Shown here: positions 9,353-18,708 of the stretch, piece after piece
Position numbering within the stretch: the stretch's first letter is position 1
Layout of the letters: each line of letters opens with the position of its first letter
Made by a program: the position numbers and the translations under genes
Source: Pontibacter korlensis
Lineage (GTDB): Bacteria > Bacteroidota > Bacteroidia > Cytophagales > Hymenobacteraceae
Assembly: GCF_000973725.1 (NCBI RefSeq)
Contig: NZ_CP009621.1
Coordinates: 2,144,501 to 2,208,500 of the forward strand
Direction: 5' to 3'
DNA length: 64,000 nucleotides
Notes under the pieces: generated by a model
The model's input: the letters and a program-made list of their open reading frames with translations, nothing else
Told to the model about the DNA's origin: nothing
Database searches by the model: none

Positions 9353-10621
9353 ATGAAGCAAAAAGTCTCTACTGCCATCATTCTTGACACACGCAGACCG
9401 CATAGTGATGGCCTCTATCCCGTAAAGCTAAGGATCACCTACCAGCGTAAGCAAAAGTACTACCCGGTTATTAACGAGAGGGGGGAGCCCTACCGTTACA
9501 CCTTAGCTGAGTTCGAGAAAATACGAAGCCCAAAGGCTCGCGGCGGCTATAAAGAAGCTAGCCTCAGCCTGGACAAAGCTGAACACGCAGCACTAGAGGT
9601 GATCGAGAAGCTGCCGGTCTTCAGCTTTGAGGCTTTCGAGAGCAGGTATGTGACAGATTATAAGAAGGGAGATGTATTTGCCGCATATCGATACAAGATT
9701 GCGGAAATCAAAAAAGAGGGACGGGCTGGAACAGCAAGTAACTATGAATGCTCCTATAAGTCTCTGCTCGAATTTTGTAAAAATAAGCCCCTGCCGTTCA
9801 CTTCGGTTACAAAAACCTTCCTGCAGACATACGAGAAATGGATGGTGGGATCTGGTAAATCTTTGACTACCGTCGGCATATATCTACGCCCCCTGCGTGC
9901 CGTCTTCAATGACGCCATAGCATCTGGAGAAGTTAGTCCTGAAATGTATCCTTTTGGCAAAAGAAAGTACACTATTCCGGCCAGCCGCAATGTGAAGAAG
10001 GCGCTTACCTTAAGTGACATTGAGAAGATCGTTACCTATGAACCAAAGCATGACGGAGAGGCCAAAGCAAGGGACTTGTGGTTTTTCTCCTACCTGTGCA
10101 ACGGTATCAATGTGAAGGACATGGCTCGCTTAAGGTATGAGAATATTACAGGCGACGAAATTACCTTTGTTAGGGCAAAGACGGAGCGAACGAACAGGCA
10201 AAATATAAAACCTATCGTTGCTGTCCTCACCCCTGAGATGAAGCAAATTATTAAGCGCTGGGGGAACAAACCTGCTAAGAGCGATAGCTATGTTTTCCCG
10301 ATCTTAAAGAAGGGACTTTCTCCGGAGGAAGAGCTGGCTCAGGTGCGATACGCAACGAAGGCCATAAACAAGTACATTAAAAGGATAGCTGCAGAAGTAG
10401 GCATAGAAAAGAACGTGTCTACCTATACCGCGCGCCATTCTTTCTCAACTGTACTCAAACGCTCAGGTGCCTCAATGGAGCTTATATCAGAGTCTCTCGG
10501 GCACAGCGATATGAAAACAACCGAGAGCTATCTGGACAGCTTTGAAAGCGACCTTAAGAAGCGTTTTGCAGAGCAGCTTACAGCTTTTAGGAAGGATAAG
10601 GAAGAGGCCGAGATAGAATAA
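9353..10621 (+). CDS. int: Tyrosine-family site-specific integrase
   Basis: 422 aa from the chosen ATG (MKQKVSTAIILDTRR, the usual start in Bacteroidota integrases); ATGs at 9308 and 9341 are in frame, but 9308 lies inside the 27-bp repeat. Arm-binding domain (~1-75), SAM-like core-binding domain (~95-200: SYKSLLEFCKNKP...), catalytic domain (~215-400) with TARHSFST (box II Arg), LGHS and the nucleophile Tyr in TESYLDSF. The first Arg of the catalytic set is replaced: the box I region reads CNGINVKDMARL, as in CTnDOT-like integrases. It presumably inserts and excises this island at tRNA-Arg; it is the first gene inside attL. Terminated by the hairpin at 10714. Confidence 0.95.
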   Translation: MKQKVSTAIILDTRRPHSDGLYPVKLRITYQRKQKYYPVINERGEPYRYTLAEFEKIRSPKARGGYKEASLSLDKAEHAALEVIEKLPVFSFEAFESRYVTDYKKGDVFAAYRYKIAEIKKEGRAGTASNYECSYKSLLEFCKNKPLPFTSVTKTFLQTYEKWMVGSGKSLTTVGIYLRPLRAVFNDAIASGEVSPEMYPFGKRKYTIPASRNVKKALTLSDIEKIVTYEPKHDGEAKARDLWFFSYLCNGINVKDMARLRYENITGDEITFVRAKTERTNRQNIKPIVAVLTPEMKQIIKRWGNKPAKSDSYVFPILKKGLSPEEELAQVRYATKAINKYIKRIAAEVGIEKNVSTYTARHSFSTVLKRSGASMELISESLGHSDMKTTESYLDSFESDLKKRFAEQLTAFRKDKEEAEIE

Positions 10622-10713
10622 GTAGGGATGGGAGATTTTGCCTGTCATCAGCCTGAATACTACTAAAGAGCAAAAGAGGCTATAGATTATTGCTTTTTGG
10701 TGATACTAAAAAA

Positions 10714-10754
10714 CCCAGGGCGAACCATCACAAAAGGGACAAGTTCGACCTGGG
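10714..10754. terminator. Bidirectional terminator between int and KilA-N gene
   Basis: CCCAGGGCGAAC pairs with GTTCGACCTGGG (one mismatch) around a 17-nt loop, flanked by A-rich and T-rich sequence. It serves the convergent integrase (+) and KilA-N (-) genes. Confidence 0.7.
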
Positions 10755-10785
10755 TAAATTTATCCTGAGTACCCTTTACAGAAAG

Positions 10786-11199
10786 TTAGTCGTCAATCTG
10801 ATCACTACTTTGTTCTACTAAAGGCTCAGTGTCAGGATAGTCAATATCAGCTAAAAGTATCTTCTCCGTAACATTATACAGCCATAGTTCAAAGTCCAGC
10901 GTTAGCCAAACTGCAAATTTGAAAGCTAATGCCCTATGCATCCAAATGCTATATCCGGAGCTCCAGTACTCCTTGACTAAAACAGGGCTTCCTGTTTCCT
11001 CGCTCAACCTATCCATAAATGCTATGACTTGTTTGTCTTCGATGAAGTCATTGATATTTTTTTCTGGATAATCTCTTGCCATTAATGTGGCATTTACCAT
11101 CTGTTCTTCATTCAAGCTAAGGAGAAGCCCTCTAGAGTCACCATCTGGATAAAACCCGATATAGTTAGAATCATATACTTGTACGCCAAGGCTTTTCAT
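10786..11199 (-). CDS. KilA-N domain protein (first of three in island)
   Basis: 137 aa from an ATG preceded by an excellent Shine-Dalgarno (AAAGGAGG, 6 nt upstream); a longer frame to 11307 exists but has no ribosome site. The KilA-N DNA-binding fold spans most of it: EEQMVNATLMAR, NINDFIEDK, a Gly-rich turn, IWMHRALAFKFAVWL and DFELWLYNVTEKIL, followed by an acidic tail. KilA-N is found in phage regulators and anti-repressors; the role here is unknown. A paralogue lies at 11407-11808 with the same ribosome-site leader, and a longer one at 35023-35739. Confidence 0.85.
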   Translation of the reverse strand: MKSLGVQVYDSNYIGFYPDGDSRGLLLSLNEEQMVNATLMARDYPEKNINDFIEDKQVIAFMDRLSEETGSPVLVKEYWSSGYSIWMHRALAFKFAVWLTLDFELWLYNVTEKILLADIDYPDTEPLVEQSSDQIDD

Positions 11200-11230
11200 G
11201 TTTTCCTCCTTTCTTTTTATGTGAATGATA
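11200..11230 (-). promoter_or_regulatory. Leader shared by two KilA-N genes, copy 1
   Basis: On the minus strand: TATCATTCAC, then AAAGAAAGGAGGAAAAC before the ATG. Nearly identical sequence precedes the gene at 11808, including the strong AAAGGAGG ribosome site, which is unusual in Bacteroidota. Confidence 0.6.
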
Positions 11231-11406
11231 GGTGATAACACTGGCATAAGCCTAATAATAAATACTAGTGTCTGTACCCGTCTTAAGTCAACTACTGCAA
11301 GAGACATTCAAGCAGCCTCTAGTTGATAGAAGTAGTCTCGAGCGCTGATGATTTAGCTCCGGTTACAGTTTATGGATGTTGCTTGCTACTTGACCTACTT
11401 AAAGAA

Positions 11407-11808
11407 TTATTCTTCAGTCTGAAGAACCAAATTATCTTCCCATTTAAGGTTATGTTCATCCGATAATATTTTCTCTGCTTGCTTATACACCCATAGTTCA
11501 AAACTTGGATTCAGCCATGCGGCATATTTCAATGCCAATATCTTATGCATCCAGGTTTCAGAACCAAGACCCCAGTTTCTCTTAACCAAGGCTGGACCGA
11601 ATATATCACTACTCAGCTCATGCATGAAATCCTTGACATTTTCTTTCTTTATGAAGTCATGGATTTTTTTATCTTTAAATCTACGCTCCATAAAACCAGC
11701 CTCTACCATATCCTCTTCGACTAGGCAAAATGGAATTTCACCATATGTATTACTCACACTAATTTTGAAATCGTTGATATCATCCTGGCGCACATTAAGT
11801 TCGTTCAT
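11407..11808 (-). CDS. KilA-N domain protein (second of three)
   Basis: 133 aa. Same order of motifs as its neighbour: EEDMVEAGFMERRF (the common MVNAT is changed to MVEAG), KIHDFIKK, TWMHKILALKYAAWL and SFELWVYKQAEKIL, with an acidic tail. The start is fixed by AAAGGAGGATAAC directly upstream. About 200 bp separate it from the downstream paralogue; both read leftwards toward the integrase terminator. The pair looks like an old tandem duplication. Likely DNA-binding; target unknown. Confidence 0.85.
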   Translation of the reverse strand: MNELNVRQDDINDFKISVSNTYGEIPFCLVEEDMVEAGFMERRFKDKKIHDFIKKENVKDFMHELSSDIFGPALVKRNWGLGSETWMHKILALKYAAWLNPSFELWVYKQAEKILSDEHNLKWEDNLVLQTEE

Positions 11809-11838
11809 GTTATCCTCCTTTCTTTTGTGTGAATGATA
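11809..11838 (-). promoter_or_regulatory. Leader shared by two KilA-N genes, copy 2
   Basis: TATCATTCACACAAAAGAAA followed by GGAGGATAAC before the ATG at 11808; aligns with the leader at 11200-11230 over about 30 nt. Confidence 0.6.
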
Positions 11839-11995
11839 AATTAATGACTTTGTCTGGTAGTAAATTTTTATTACTCATACCCAATTGGATTCAGTTCCTG
11901 TGAGTTAGACACAGGCAGCCATTAGCAGTTGAAATGCTCATGGGCATTAGTACTTCAGCTTCAATCTCGGCTTATAGATGTTGCTCGACCTTTGG

Positions 11996-12172
11996 CTAAT
12001 TTGTTGGAGTGGGAGGAGCCTGTGCTGGTCTTAGCAAAAGTAGCGGCCTTAGGGGAAGCCAATGGGTATCCGTTTGGCCTGAAACTGAAAAATCGTTCGT
12101 TGTTTGATACCAGTTATTCAAAGTTAACTGGCTGACTCGGTTTCCGATAACTACTAATGATTCGTTTATCAT
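11996..12172 (-). CDS. Candidate 58-aa ORF behind a duplicated leader
   Basis: ATG at 12172 opens a 58-codon frame (MINESLVVIGNRVSQ...) ending in TAG. The protein resembles nothing I recognise and has a Leu/Pro-rich tail. The reason to list it is the upstream sequence: CATACGCCTCT(C)TCATTTGG on the plus strand closely matches the leader of the HTH gene at 36354. It may be a decayed copy of such a gene or a leftover promoter rather than a real protein. Confidence 0.25.
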   Translation of the reverse strand: MINESLVVIGNRVSQLTLNNWYQTTNDFSVSGQTDTHWLPLRPLLLLRPAQAPPTPTN

Positions 12173-12458
12173 ACGCCTCTCTCATTTGGTACGACACAAA
12201 GTTAATAAGGAAGCCAGCCGGATTATTTGCGATTTATTTGCAGCTTTTTTGCAGGAAATTTTTACCGTTCTCTCTTAAGTAAAGAGAAATGAGAAAACTG
12301 CCGCCAGGGAAAGCGAACAATGTCTGAGCATACCGGGAAGAGGCAAGCTAGATGGTTTCTGCAAGCTTGCAAGCCTGGTTAAATATCCTTTTAATCGCTT
12401 CGAAGGGAGGTAAGTAGCTATGGTTATTGTGGCGTATATGGGCTAGTAAAATGGCTGG

Positions 12459-15400
12459 CTATGCCACACTCATATCATACTCCTTAAATCTGGCCTCAGC
12501 CTGCTCCATCACCTCGTCCAGAATTTCCTGCAGCTCGTCTTTTACCTTGAAGCGCAGCACCTTTTTCACGGCTAGCTGTAGCTGAGCTTTGGTGTCGTCT
12601 TTCTTATACCAGTCGGGTTGGGAGGCGCTTTTCTTCACCTCAGCCAGAATCTTCTGCACCAGTTCTTTGATCAGGTCGAAGTCCTGCACGGCGTTGGGGT
12701 GCTTGGCTAGGATCTCGTAAAAAGCTTCTTCCTCTTCCGTAATCCCTAGCTGGTTGCGGCGCTCGTCTTCCTCCTGCATGTGCTTGGCCACCTCGCGCAG
12801 CTTTTCCATAGCCACCAGGCTGTCGAAGAAGTGGTTGTGGTAATCTGAGATGATGCGTTCTACTTCCTCTTTCAGCTTCCTGTACTTCACCAGGTTCTTC
12901 ATGGAGCGCACTTTTATCTCGTCGTTCATGATTTGGCGCAGAAGCTCCAGTTTTAGCTCGTTACCTGTCTTCTGCTCTTTGGCGGTAGCCAGGAAGTCGT
13001 CGTTGATGATGGAGATGTCGAAGCGCTCGATGCCGGCCATCTGAAACACGTCCACCACCTCTTCGCTCTCGATGCTGCGGTGGATCAGGTCTTTTATCTT
13101 ATCCTGCTTTTTCTTGATGTTAGTGCTTGGGTACTTCACTTTACGTACCGCTGCACCCACGTGCTGGAAGAAGATCAGGTCTAGCGCTATGTCGTTTATG
13201 CTTTCATGGCTTTTGATGATAGGGGCGAGGCTGCTGAGCTTCTTCTCGTTCAGCATAAAAGCTTTACACAGCTCATCATCGGAGACAAAGTGATTAGTTG
13301 CCTGACTTACCAACTTGATCTTATCTGGCCCGGTTAAGGCAGGCCAGGTAGTGTAGTTTAAACCTTCTGGGAGTTGCTCCTTCAGTAGCTCGACTACTTC
13401 CTGGGCAAGCGAGAAAGCTTCTTCTATATCCACGGTTACTCTGCCTGAGCCGCCTGCCGAAGTATACTTCTTCGTCGCATCACGCAACCTGTCACCGATG
13501 CCGATGTAGTCGACGATCAGGCCACTGGGCTTGTCGCGGAACACGGTGGCGACGCGGTTAACGGCCTGTATCAGGTTGTGGCCGCTCATCACTTTGTCGA
13601 CATACAAGGTATGCATGGCGGGGTTGTCGAAGCCGGTGAGCCACATGTCGCGTACGATCACGAGTTTCAGCGGATCGTCCGGGTCTTTGAAGCGGGCTTT
13701 TACCTCTTCCATCTGCTCTTTGGTGCGCACGTGCGGGTTCCAGGTAACCGGATCTTTGGCGATGTTGGTCGTCATGATCACGGCTACTTCGGGGCAGCCA
13801 TCCAATGCCGTTAAAGCATCATAGAGCTTCACGCAGTTGCGGCGGCTCATGCACACGATCATGGCTTTGCCTTCCATTCTCGCTCCCTGCGTAGTGCGGG
13901 AGGTATAGTGCTGCAGGATGTCGCGGGCGATGGCTTCTACGCGCTCTTTGGCTCCGGCAGCGTCTTCCATGGCGGCCCAGAGTATCTTGTTCTTGTCGCT
14001 TTCTTCCAGACCACTGGTTATCTCTTCGGCTTCATCTTCCAGCTGCGCATTGCCCAGGTGCAGCTTGGCCAGGCGAGGTTCGTAGTAGATCGGTACCACG
14101 GCTTTGTCTTCGGTGGCCTGGCGGATGTCGTAGGTATGGATGATGTCGCCGAACACGGCTACGGTGTCGGCGTCTTTGCTGTCGACGGGCGTGCCGGTGA
14201 AGCCGATGAAGGAGGCTTGCGGCAAGGCGCGGCGCAGGTTGTTGGCAAAGCCCTGCACCAAGCCATACTGGGTGCGGTGGCACTCGTCTGCAATCACGAT
14301 GATGTTGTCGCGGGTGCTCAGCACGGGGTGCTCCAGCTCGCGGCCGGTGGCGGTTTCTTTCAGGTTAAACTTCTGCACGGTGCTGAACACCACGCCGCCG
14401 CCATCGCCACTCAAGAGGGCGCGTAGCTCGTCGGTGGTGTTGGCAATCTGCACATCACCTACCAGGTCTTTGGCGGCCACAAAATCGTCGAAGAGCTGGC
14501 GGTTGAGGTCGAAGCGGTCTACCTGCACCACAATGGTTGGGTTCTTCAGCTCTTGCAGCTGGCGCAGGATACCGGTGTAAATGGCCATGGTAATGCTTTT
14601 GCCGGAGCGGGTGGTGTGCCATACTACGCCAATGCGGCCGTCGCCGTAGGGGCGCACGCTCTTCAGGGTTTCCTGCAGAGCATACTGTATGCCGAAGAAC
14701 TGGTGGTACTTGGCGCCTTTCTTGATCAGATGGCCCTTGTCGAGCTCGTGGAAGATGTAGTGGCGCACGTATTGCAAAAGTCGCTTGGGCACGAGCAAAC
14801 CTTTGATGAGTGTTTCGAGTGCGAATCCGTTTGGGATCACCGTGATCCCATCTATACTTTTCCAGGCGGCGAACCACTCCAGACCGCTGCTGTACATGCC
14901 GTGCAGGGTGGTCTGGCCGTCGCTGACCACCGTGAGGGCGTTGTACTCGAAGAGCTGCGGAATCTGGTAGGTATAGTGCTGCACCTGGTTGTAAGCGGCT
15001 TCTACGGTGGCGTCCTGGCTGAAGAGGTTCTTGAACTCGAAGAGCACCAGCGGCAGGCCGTTCACGAAAATGATCAGGTCGGGGATGCGCTTGCTTTTGC
15101 CGACGATGGTAAACTGGTTGACCACCCGAAACTCATTTTGCTGCACATCATCGTAGGCGATGGGGTAGAAGTGGCCGAAATGCTGCTTGCCGGTTTCGTC
15201 TTTCCAGGTTTTGCTGATGCCTTTGCTGAGTTTGAGGTGGAAGGCGTGGTTGCGCTGGTGCAGATCGGCGCCGGGGTTGTAGAGGAACTCCTGCTTCAGC
15301 TCGGCCAGCACTTTTTGCGGCACCTGCGGGTAGCGGCGCTGCAGAAAAGCCTCAAACACGTCTTCGAGCACAGCCTTACTCAGGTCGCGCTTTATCTCGG

Positions 15401-15488
15401 AGCCGTGTTTATAGGTATAGTGCTCCTGTTCGCGCAGCCAGGCAATGGCCGCCTGCTCAATGGCTTCTTCAGCTAAGTACTGGCTCAT
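12459..15488 (-). CDS. hsdR: Type I restriction enzyme, R (motor/nuclease) subunit
   Basis: 1009 aa, normal length. N-terminal nuclease domain with the PD-(D/E)xK pattern RIPDLIIFVNG...LVLFEFKN (~155-175), then an SF2 translocase: Walker A HTTRSGKSIT (~290), DEAD-like ADECHRTQ (~400), motif III GFTGTP (~430), and motif VI region QAVNRVATVFRDKP (~650). A C-terminal helical region (~750-1009) contacts the methyltransferase. It cuts DNA after ATP-driven translocation when HsdS sites are unmethylated. Last gene of the operon; its start overlaps the hsdS stop by 20 nt, implying translational coupling. GC-rich codons, unlike the AT-rich genes just upstream in the operon. Confidence 0.96.
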   Translation of the reverse strand: MSQYLAEEAIEQAAIAWLREQEHYTYKHGSEIKRDLSKAVLEDVFEAFLQRRYPQVPQKVLAELKQEFLYNPGADLHQRNHAFHLKLSKGISKTWKDETGKQHFGHFYPIAYDDVQQNEFRVVNQFTIVGKSKRIPDLIIFVNGLPLVLFEFKNLFSQDATVEAAYNQVQHYTYQIPQLFEYNALTVVSDGQTTLHGMYSSGLEWFAAWKSIDGITVIPNGFALETLIKGLLVPKRLLQYVRHYIFHELDKGHLIKKGAKYHQFFGIQYALQETLKSVRPYGDGRIGVVWHTTRSGKSITMAIYTGILRQLQELKNPTIVVQVDRFDLNRQLFDDFVAAKDLVGDVQIANTTDELRALLSGDGGGVVFSTVQKFNLKETATGRELEHPVLSTRDNIIVIADECHRTQYGLVQGFANNLRRALPQASFIGFTGTPVDSKDADTVAVFGDIIHTYDIRQATEDKAVVPIYYEPRLAKLHLGNAQLEDEAEEITSGLEESDKNKILWAAMEDAAGAKERVEAIARDILQHYTSRTTQGARMEGKAMIVCMSRRNCVKLYDALTALDGCPEVAVIMTTNIAKDPVTWNPHVRTKEQMEEVKARFKDPDDPLKLVIVRDMWLTGFDNPAMHTLYVDKVMSGHNLIQAVNRVATVFRDKPSGLIVDYIGIGDRLRDATKKYTSAGGSGRVTVDIEEAFSLAQEVVELLKEQLPEGLNYTTWPALTGPDKIKLVSQATNHFVSDDELCKAFMLNEKKLSSLAPIIKSHESINDIALDLIFFQHVGAAVRKVKYPSTNIKKKQDKIKDLIHRSIESEEVVDVFQMAGIERFDISIINDDFLATAKEQKTGNELKLELLRQIMNDEIKVRSMKNLVKYRKLKEEVERIISDYHNHFFDSLVAMEKLREVAKHMQEEDERRNQLGITEEEEAFYEILAKHPNAVQDFDLIKELVQKILAEVKKSASQPDWYKKDDTKAQLQLAVKKVLRFKVKDELQEILDEVMEQAEARFKEYDMSVA

Positions 15489-16692
15489 GCAGCTCTTCCG
15501 GTTTGGTTTGCATTACATCAATTTCTCCCGAAATGAGTTTGGGAAGAAGCGTATCGCGGAGTTGGGTAAGCGTATTAATCTCAGAACTTAAATGGATAAC
15601 CTTATTAAATAATGGATCTATAAGATTATAGAAAGCTTCTAACTTATCTTCAGTTGGTATGATAACCTTAAAAGTATCTATATCAGATTTTCCTAAATGA
15701 ATAACTGTTGTACCTACTTTTGCAGCTTCAAAGAACTTCAGATGTGGCTTTATAGATTCAAAAATAAAGTAGCTGTGAATTGAGCTATTTAATGGTTTAA
15801 AATAACAAACTCGCTGATTTAAGTATGCTTTTTCACCTTGCCATATACACGGACTGAACTCTGCGTCCATACCAACTATGATATCACCCTTATTGATGAT
15901 CGTAGCTTTTTTATGGTTTTCAGTTGTATAGTATTGAGGTTTAAAATTCTTTAGATCTCTAATTCTAATTAGAGGCAGACCTTCTCCTTTTTCATTGAAT
16001 TTTTTTGATGAAAAAGCTGCACCGTAAATAACATCTGCTATTTGATAAATACTTCCTACTCGCCATCCCTCCGGCAGATTCTCTTCATCAATACCATCCA
16101 CGAAATACTGCCGGAAGAGCGTTTGCGCCATTTGCTCCAGTGTTTGGTTCATGCGGCGGTTCAGCTCTATTTTGTCATCTATACTTTTAAGAATCTCACC
16201 AATTCTTTTCTGAACTTCAATTTCAGGTATAGTTATTTCGATAGAGTTTATAGCTGCACTATTCAGACTTGCTCTGGTCGTCATAGTTGCGTGCATTCCA
16301 ATCTGATTTCTGATGTGGGTTGTTCGGAAGTAGTAGCCAATGAAGACTGGATCTATCTCAACTGAAACTTTATCCTTCAGGCGCAAGCGTTTCGTAAAGC
16401 CATTGAAAGTAGCATTTTCATAGTCCTTGAGTGCAACTGCACTCATACCCAACTCATGCATTGTTTCGCTGGTTCGTGTCAGGAAAATATCTCCACGCTT
16501 TACAGAGCAGGAGGTTCTTTCCTTATCTGTTGTGTTTGCTAAGCTTTCAAGTTCTGTAGGTATGAAGAAGTTGTAGAAGACATCTTTAAACGTCACGAAA
16601 GGGTGGCCAAAGCCAAACTCACTTCTTGACTTTGATAAGCCAGAAGCAACGCTGTAAAGATTGCCTACTTTATAGGTTTTAAAAGAAGCCAT
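15469..16692 (-). CDS. hsdS: Type I restriction specificity subunit
   Basis: 407 aa, the usual length for a two-TRD specificity subunit. First target-recognition domain ~1-150, conserved coiled-coil spacer ~155-195 (EIEVQKRIGEILKSIDDKIE, then NRRMNQTLEQMAQTLFRQYF), second TRD ~205-355, and a C-terminal coiled coil (LSSEINTLTQLRDTLLPKLI). It selects the bipartite DNA target for both HsdM and HsdR. It begins 2 bp after the reverse-transcriptase stop codon and overlaps hsdR. The spacer and second coil are GC-richer than the TRDs, the normal mosaic of hsdS genes. Confidence 0.95.
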   Translation of the reverse strand: MASFKTYKVGNLYSVASGLSKSRSEFGFGHPFVTFKDVFYNFFIPTELESLANTTDKERTSCSVKRGDIFLTRTSETMHELGMSAVALKDYENATFNGFTKRLRLKDKVSVEIDPVFIGYYFRTTHIRNQIGMHATMTTRASLNSAAINSIEITIPEIEVQKRIGEILKSIDDKIELNRRMNQTLEQMAQTLFRQYFVDGIDEENLPEGWRVGSIYQIADVIYGAAFSSKKFNEKGEGLPLIRIRDLKNFKPQYYTTENHKKATIINKGDIIVGMDAEFSPCIWQGEKAYLNQRVCYFKPLNSSIHSYFIFESIKPHLKFFEAAKVGTTVIHLGKSDIDTFKVIIPTEDKLEAFYNLIDPLFNKVIHLSSEINTLTQLRDTLLPKLISGEIDVMQTKPEELHEPVLS

Positions 16693-16694
16693 AA

Positions 16695-18635
16695 TTAGTT
16701 CTTACTTAATAGAAAGCCAAGTACATTATCTACACTATTCTTGAAGACGAAATACTCGTCTTTTGTGATAGAGCTAGCTACTCTAATGTTATTACCTGAG
16801 TGCGATATTGGGTTATTATTACGTCTATCAAATAATGTAGCAATCTTTATAACTTCATTATTCTCTACACCTTCAGCTGTAAGGAATGAACGAACATCTG
16901 ATACATCGTACCCCTTTATATCTTTACATTCAAGTAGACTACAAATAAGATGAATCTCATTTAATAGCAGGTTTAGGCTTATAGAGTAGTTGCTGATTCT
17001 TTCATAGTGAGTCCTTAACCTTATCTGTTCGATAAGACTGATTTCATTTTTAAACCTCTTTAACTTTGCGAATTCTATCTTGTAGTAGCCAGGCAGCTTA
17101 TTATTTACTACTTTTTTAGCTTTGATTTCATTGAAAATGTCCTTTATCTGGTTATCACTATAAAGTTTAGACACCAGTTTTTTATTGTTGAAACCAGTCT
17201 GACACAAATAATTGATGATAAGATCTCTATCAAAAGTAGTGAGGTGTGATTTTGACACAAGGAAATTTTCAAATTCACCAGTAGCTTTATTGGAGAGCGC
17301 TAGAATAACAATCAGTGGCTTGGTTTTCAACCTAAACAAATCATAATTAAAGTCTGTAAATATTGCGTCTAATTTTTTTATGTTTTGTGGCGACTGCAGG
17401 AAAGTACGAACCTTGTCATCGTAAATATCATTCAAATAGGTCAAATCAATCTCGTGCTTACCTTCTACAACTTTTAATAAATCTAAAGCCTTTATTCTAT
17501 CTAATGTATCTATGATTAGTTGACCTTTGTCAGGTATACTTGTGCCATTGTTAGCATTTGGCTCTGGGTACTCTGGAGAAGAAGATTCAACTAAGTTCTT
17601 AAGTATGTTGAAGTCTTTCTTTTCATTTAAATCAAAAATTTCAGTTTTAGAATTAAATCGCAGATTTAGATTTTTATAAAACTTATCTGAAATCAGATTT
17701 AGTAAATCATAAATGAACTTACTTTCTTTTAATGAATGCGCTTTAGCTTCATCTTTAGGAGAAAAAAAATCAAGCGATATATGTATGTCATCAACATATC
17801 GAATGATTTTATATTCTTTAAGAAAGTTAGGATATAACCTCTTTATCTCGTTGATAGAATCTTCTATATACAAATCGCCTAAAGTCAAGTATAAATACCC
17901 TATAAAGCTTGAGATGACGTTATTATCACTTTGGGGTAAACAGTCTCTATCTTCATTAAGAAACCTAAAGTAGAAGTCTATCAAGTCTACAGTTGATTTA
18001 TCAAAATTGTATAGCTGTTTATCACTAAATTTTACTCTTTCTAACATTTCTGTTAGTAGTTTATGCATTGATATGTTATCAAAATAGTTTTGGATATCTA
18101 CCTTTATAACTGATCTATTTGCATTCTTCTTTATTTCTTGGTCTAATTTTTCTTTGAATTTCTTGTAGCTACTGTAGTAGGTTGTAGACGTTGGATTTAC
18201 GTGCAGTTTATCTTTTTCAAATGTTAAATTGCCTCCATAAAAGCAATGATGATTCTTTCTGGAATAATCTGCTAAAAACTGTTGAGACACCTTTAGTAAA
18301 TATATACCAACAGCATAGTAAAATACTTGCATAGGGTATCCAAAGAAAAAGTATCTTCTTAGACCAATTCCATCTTTGGGTAGAGTATACTTGTAGAAAA
18401 AGAATTCTTTTTCAAGAGCGTAAAAGAAATTGTTCTGAACTTTTTCTTTGAAGTAAGTCTTAGTAGCAACCTGTTTCGTCTTGCTCTGTATAGATTCGAA
18501 ATAGAAAAAATTTAAGGTATTATAATATCTGTTTGTTTTCTTGTTGCTGATTTGGAAATCCAGAAGCCTTTTTGCTTCTAACCATAATTCATAGTCAATG
18601 AAATATCCAAACTGAAGTTTTTTTAAGTTGCCCAT
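16695..18635 (-). CDS. AbiA-like defence reverse transcriptase with C-terminal HEPN-like domain
   Basis: 646 aa. RT palm motifs are clear: motif A VIKVDIQNYFDNIS (D180), motif B-like CLPQSDNNVISSFIGYLYL (residues 232-250), catalytic box IIRYVDDIHISL (Y280-V-D-D283), and a following FNSKTEIF element. Residues ~340-520 are helical with no recognised motif. The last ~110 residues resemble a HEPN domain, with R605-x6-H612 (RNNNPISH), the RNase signature. The RT + HEPN order and length match AbiA of lactococcal abortive infection (known family architecture). Both catalytic Asp are present, so it should be active. It lies inside the type I restriction operon: 73 bp after a membrane-protein gene and 2 bp before hsdS, leaving no room for a retron-type RNA gene. 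Strongly AT-rich. Assignment to RT is very safe; AbiA-like is likely; a role in phage defence is inference. Confidence 0.88.
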   Translation of the reverse strand: MGNLKKLQFGYFIDYELWLEAKRLLDFQISNKKTNRYYNTLNFFYFESIQSKTKQVATKTYFKEKVQNNFFYALEKEFFFYKYTLPKDGIGLRRYFFFGYPMQVFYYAVGIYLLKVSQQFLADYSRKNHHCFYGGNLTFEKDKLHVNPTSTTYYSSYKKFKEKLDQEIKKNANRSVIKVDIQNYFDNISMHKLLTEMLERVKFSDKQLYNFDKSTVDLIDFYFRFLNEDRDCLPQSDNNVISSFIGYLYLTLGDLYIEDSINEIKRLYPNFLKEYKIIRYVDDIHISLDFFSPKDEAKAHSLKESKFIYDLLNLISDKFYKNLNLRFNSKTEIFDLNEKKDFNILKNLVESSSPEYPEPNANNGTSIPDKGQLIIDTLDRIKALDLLKVVEGKHEIDLTYLNDIYDDKVRTFLQSPQNIKKLDAIFTDFNYDLFRLKTKPLIVILALSNKATGEFENFLVSKSHLTTFDRDLIINYLCQTGFNNKKLVSKLYSDNQIKDIFNEIKAKKVVNNKLPGYYKIEFAKLKRFKNEISLIEQIRLRTHYERISNYSISLNLLLNEIHLICSLLECKDIKGYDVSDVRSFLTAEGVENNEVIKIATLFDRRNNNPISHSGNNIRVASSITKDEYFVFKNSVDNVLGFLLSKN

Positions 18636-18708
18636 AGCCTGTATACATTTTTGTTGTTCATGCTACTCAATTGCTATGAGCAGTATGTGTTTATATGATT
18701 GTTGAAGG

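Noticed and set aside
11929..12135. 68-codon plus-strand frame
   Set aside because: Overlaps the opposite candidate small ORF, has no start signal and no recognisable motif.
14553..15476. 307-codon plus-strand frame antisense to hsdR (and others at 13908-14426)
   Set aside because: Mirror of GC-rich hsdR codons; the opposite strand has all restriction motifs and these frames show no family resemblance.
15469..16692. Phase-variable, invertible hsdS
   Set aside because: No second hsdS or partial TRD copy is present, no inverted repeats flank it, and the serine recombinase is 5 kb away.
16693..18708. Retron-type ncRNA next to the RT
   Set aside because: Only 2 bp and 73 bp flank the RT gene and no msr/msd-like fold was seen; AbiA-type RTs do not need such an RNA.
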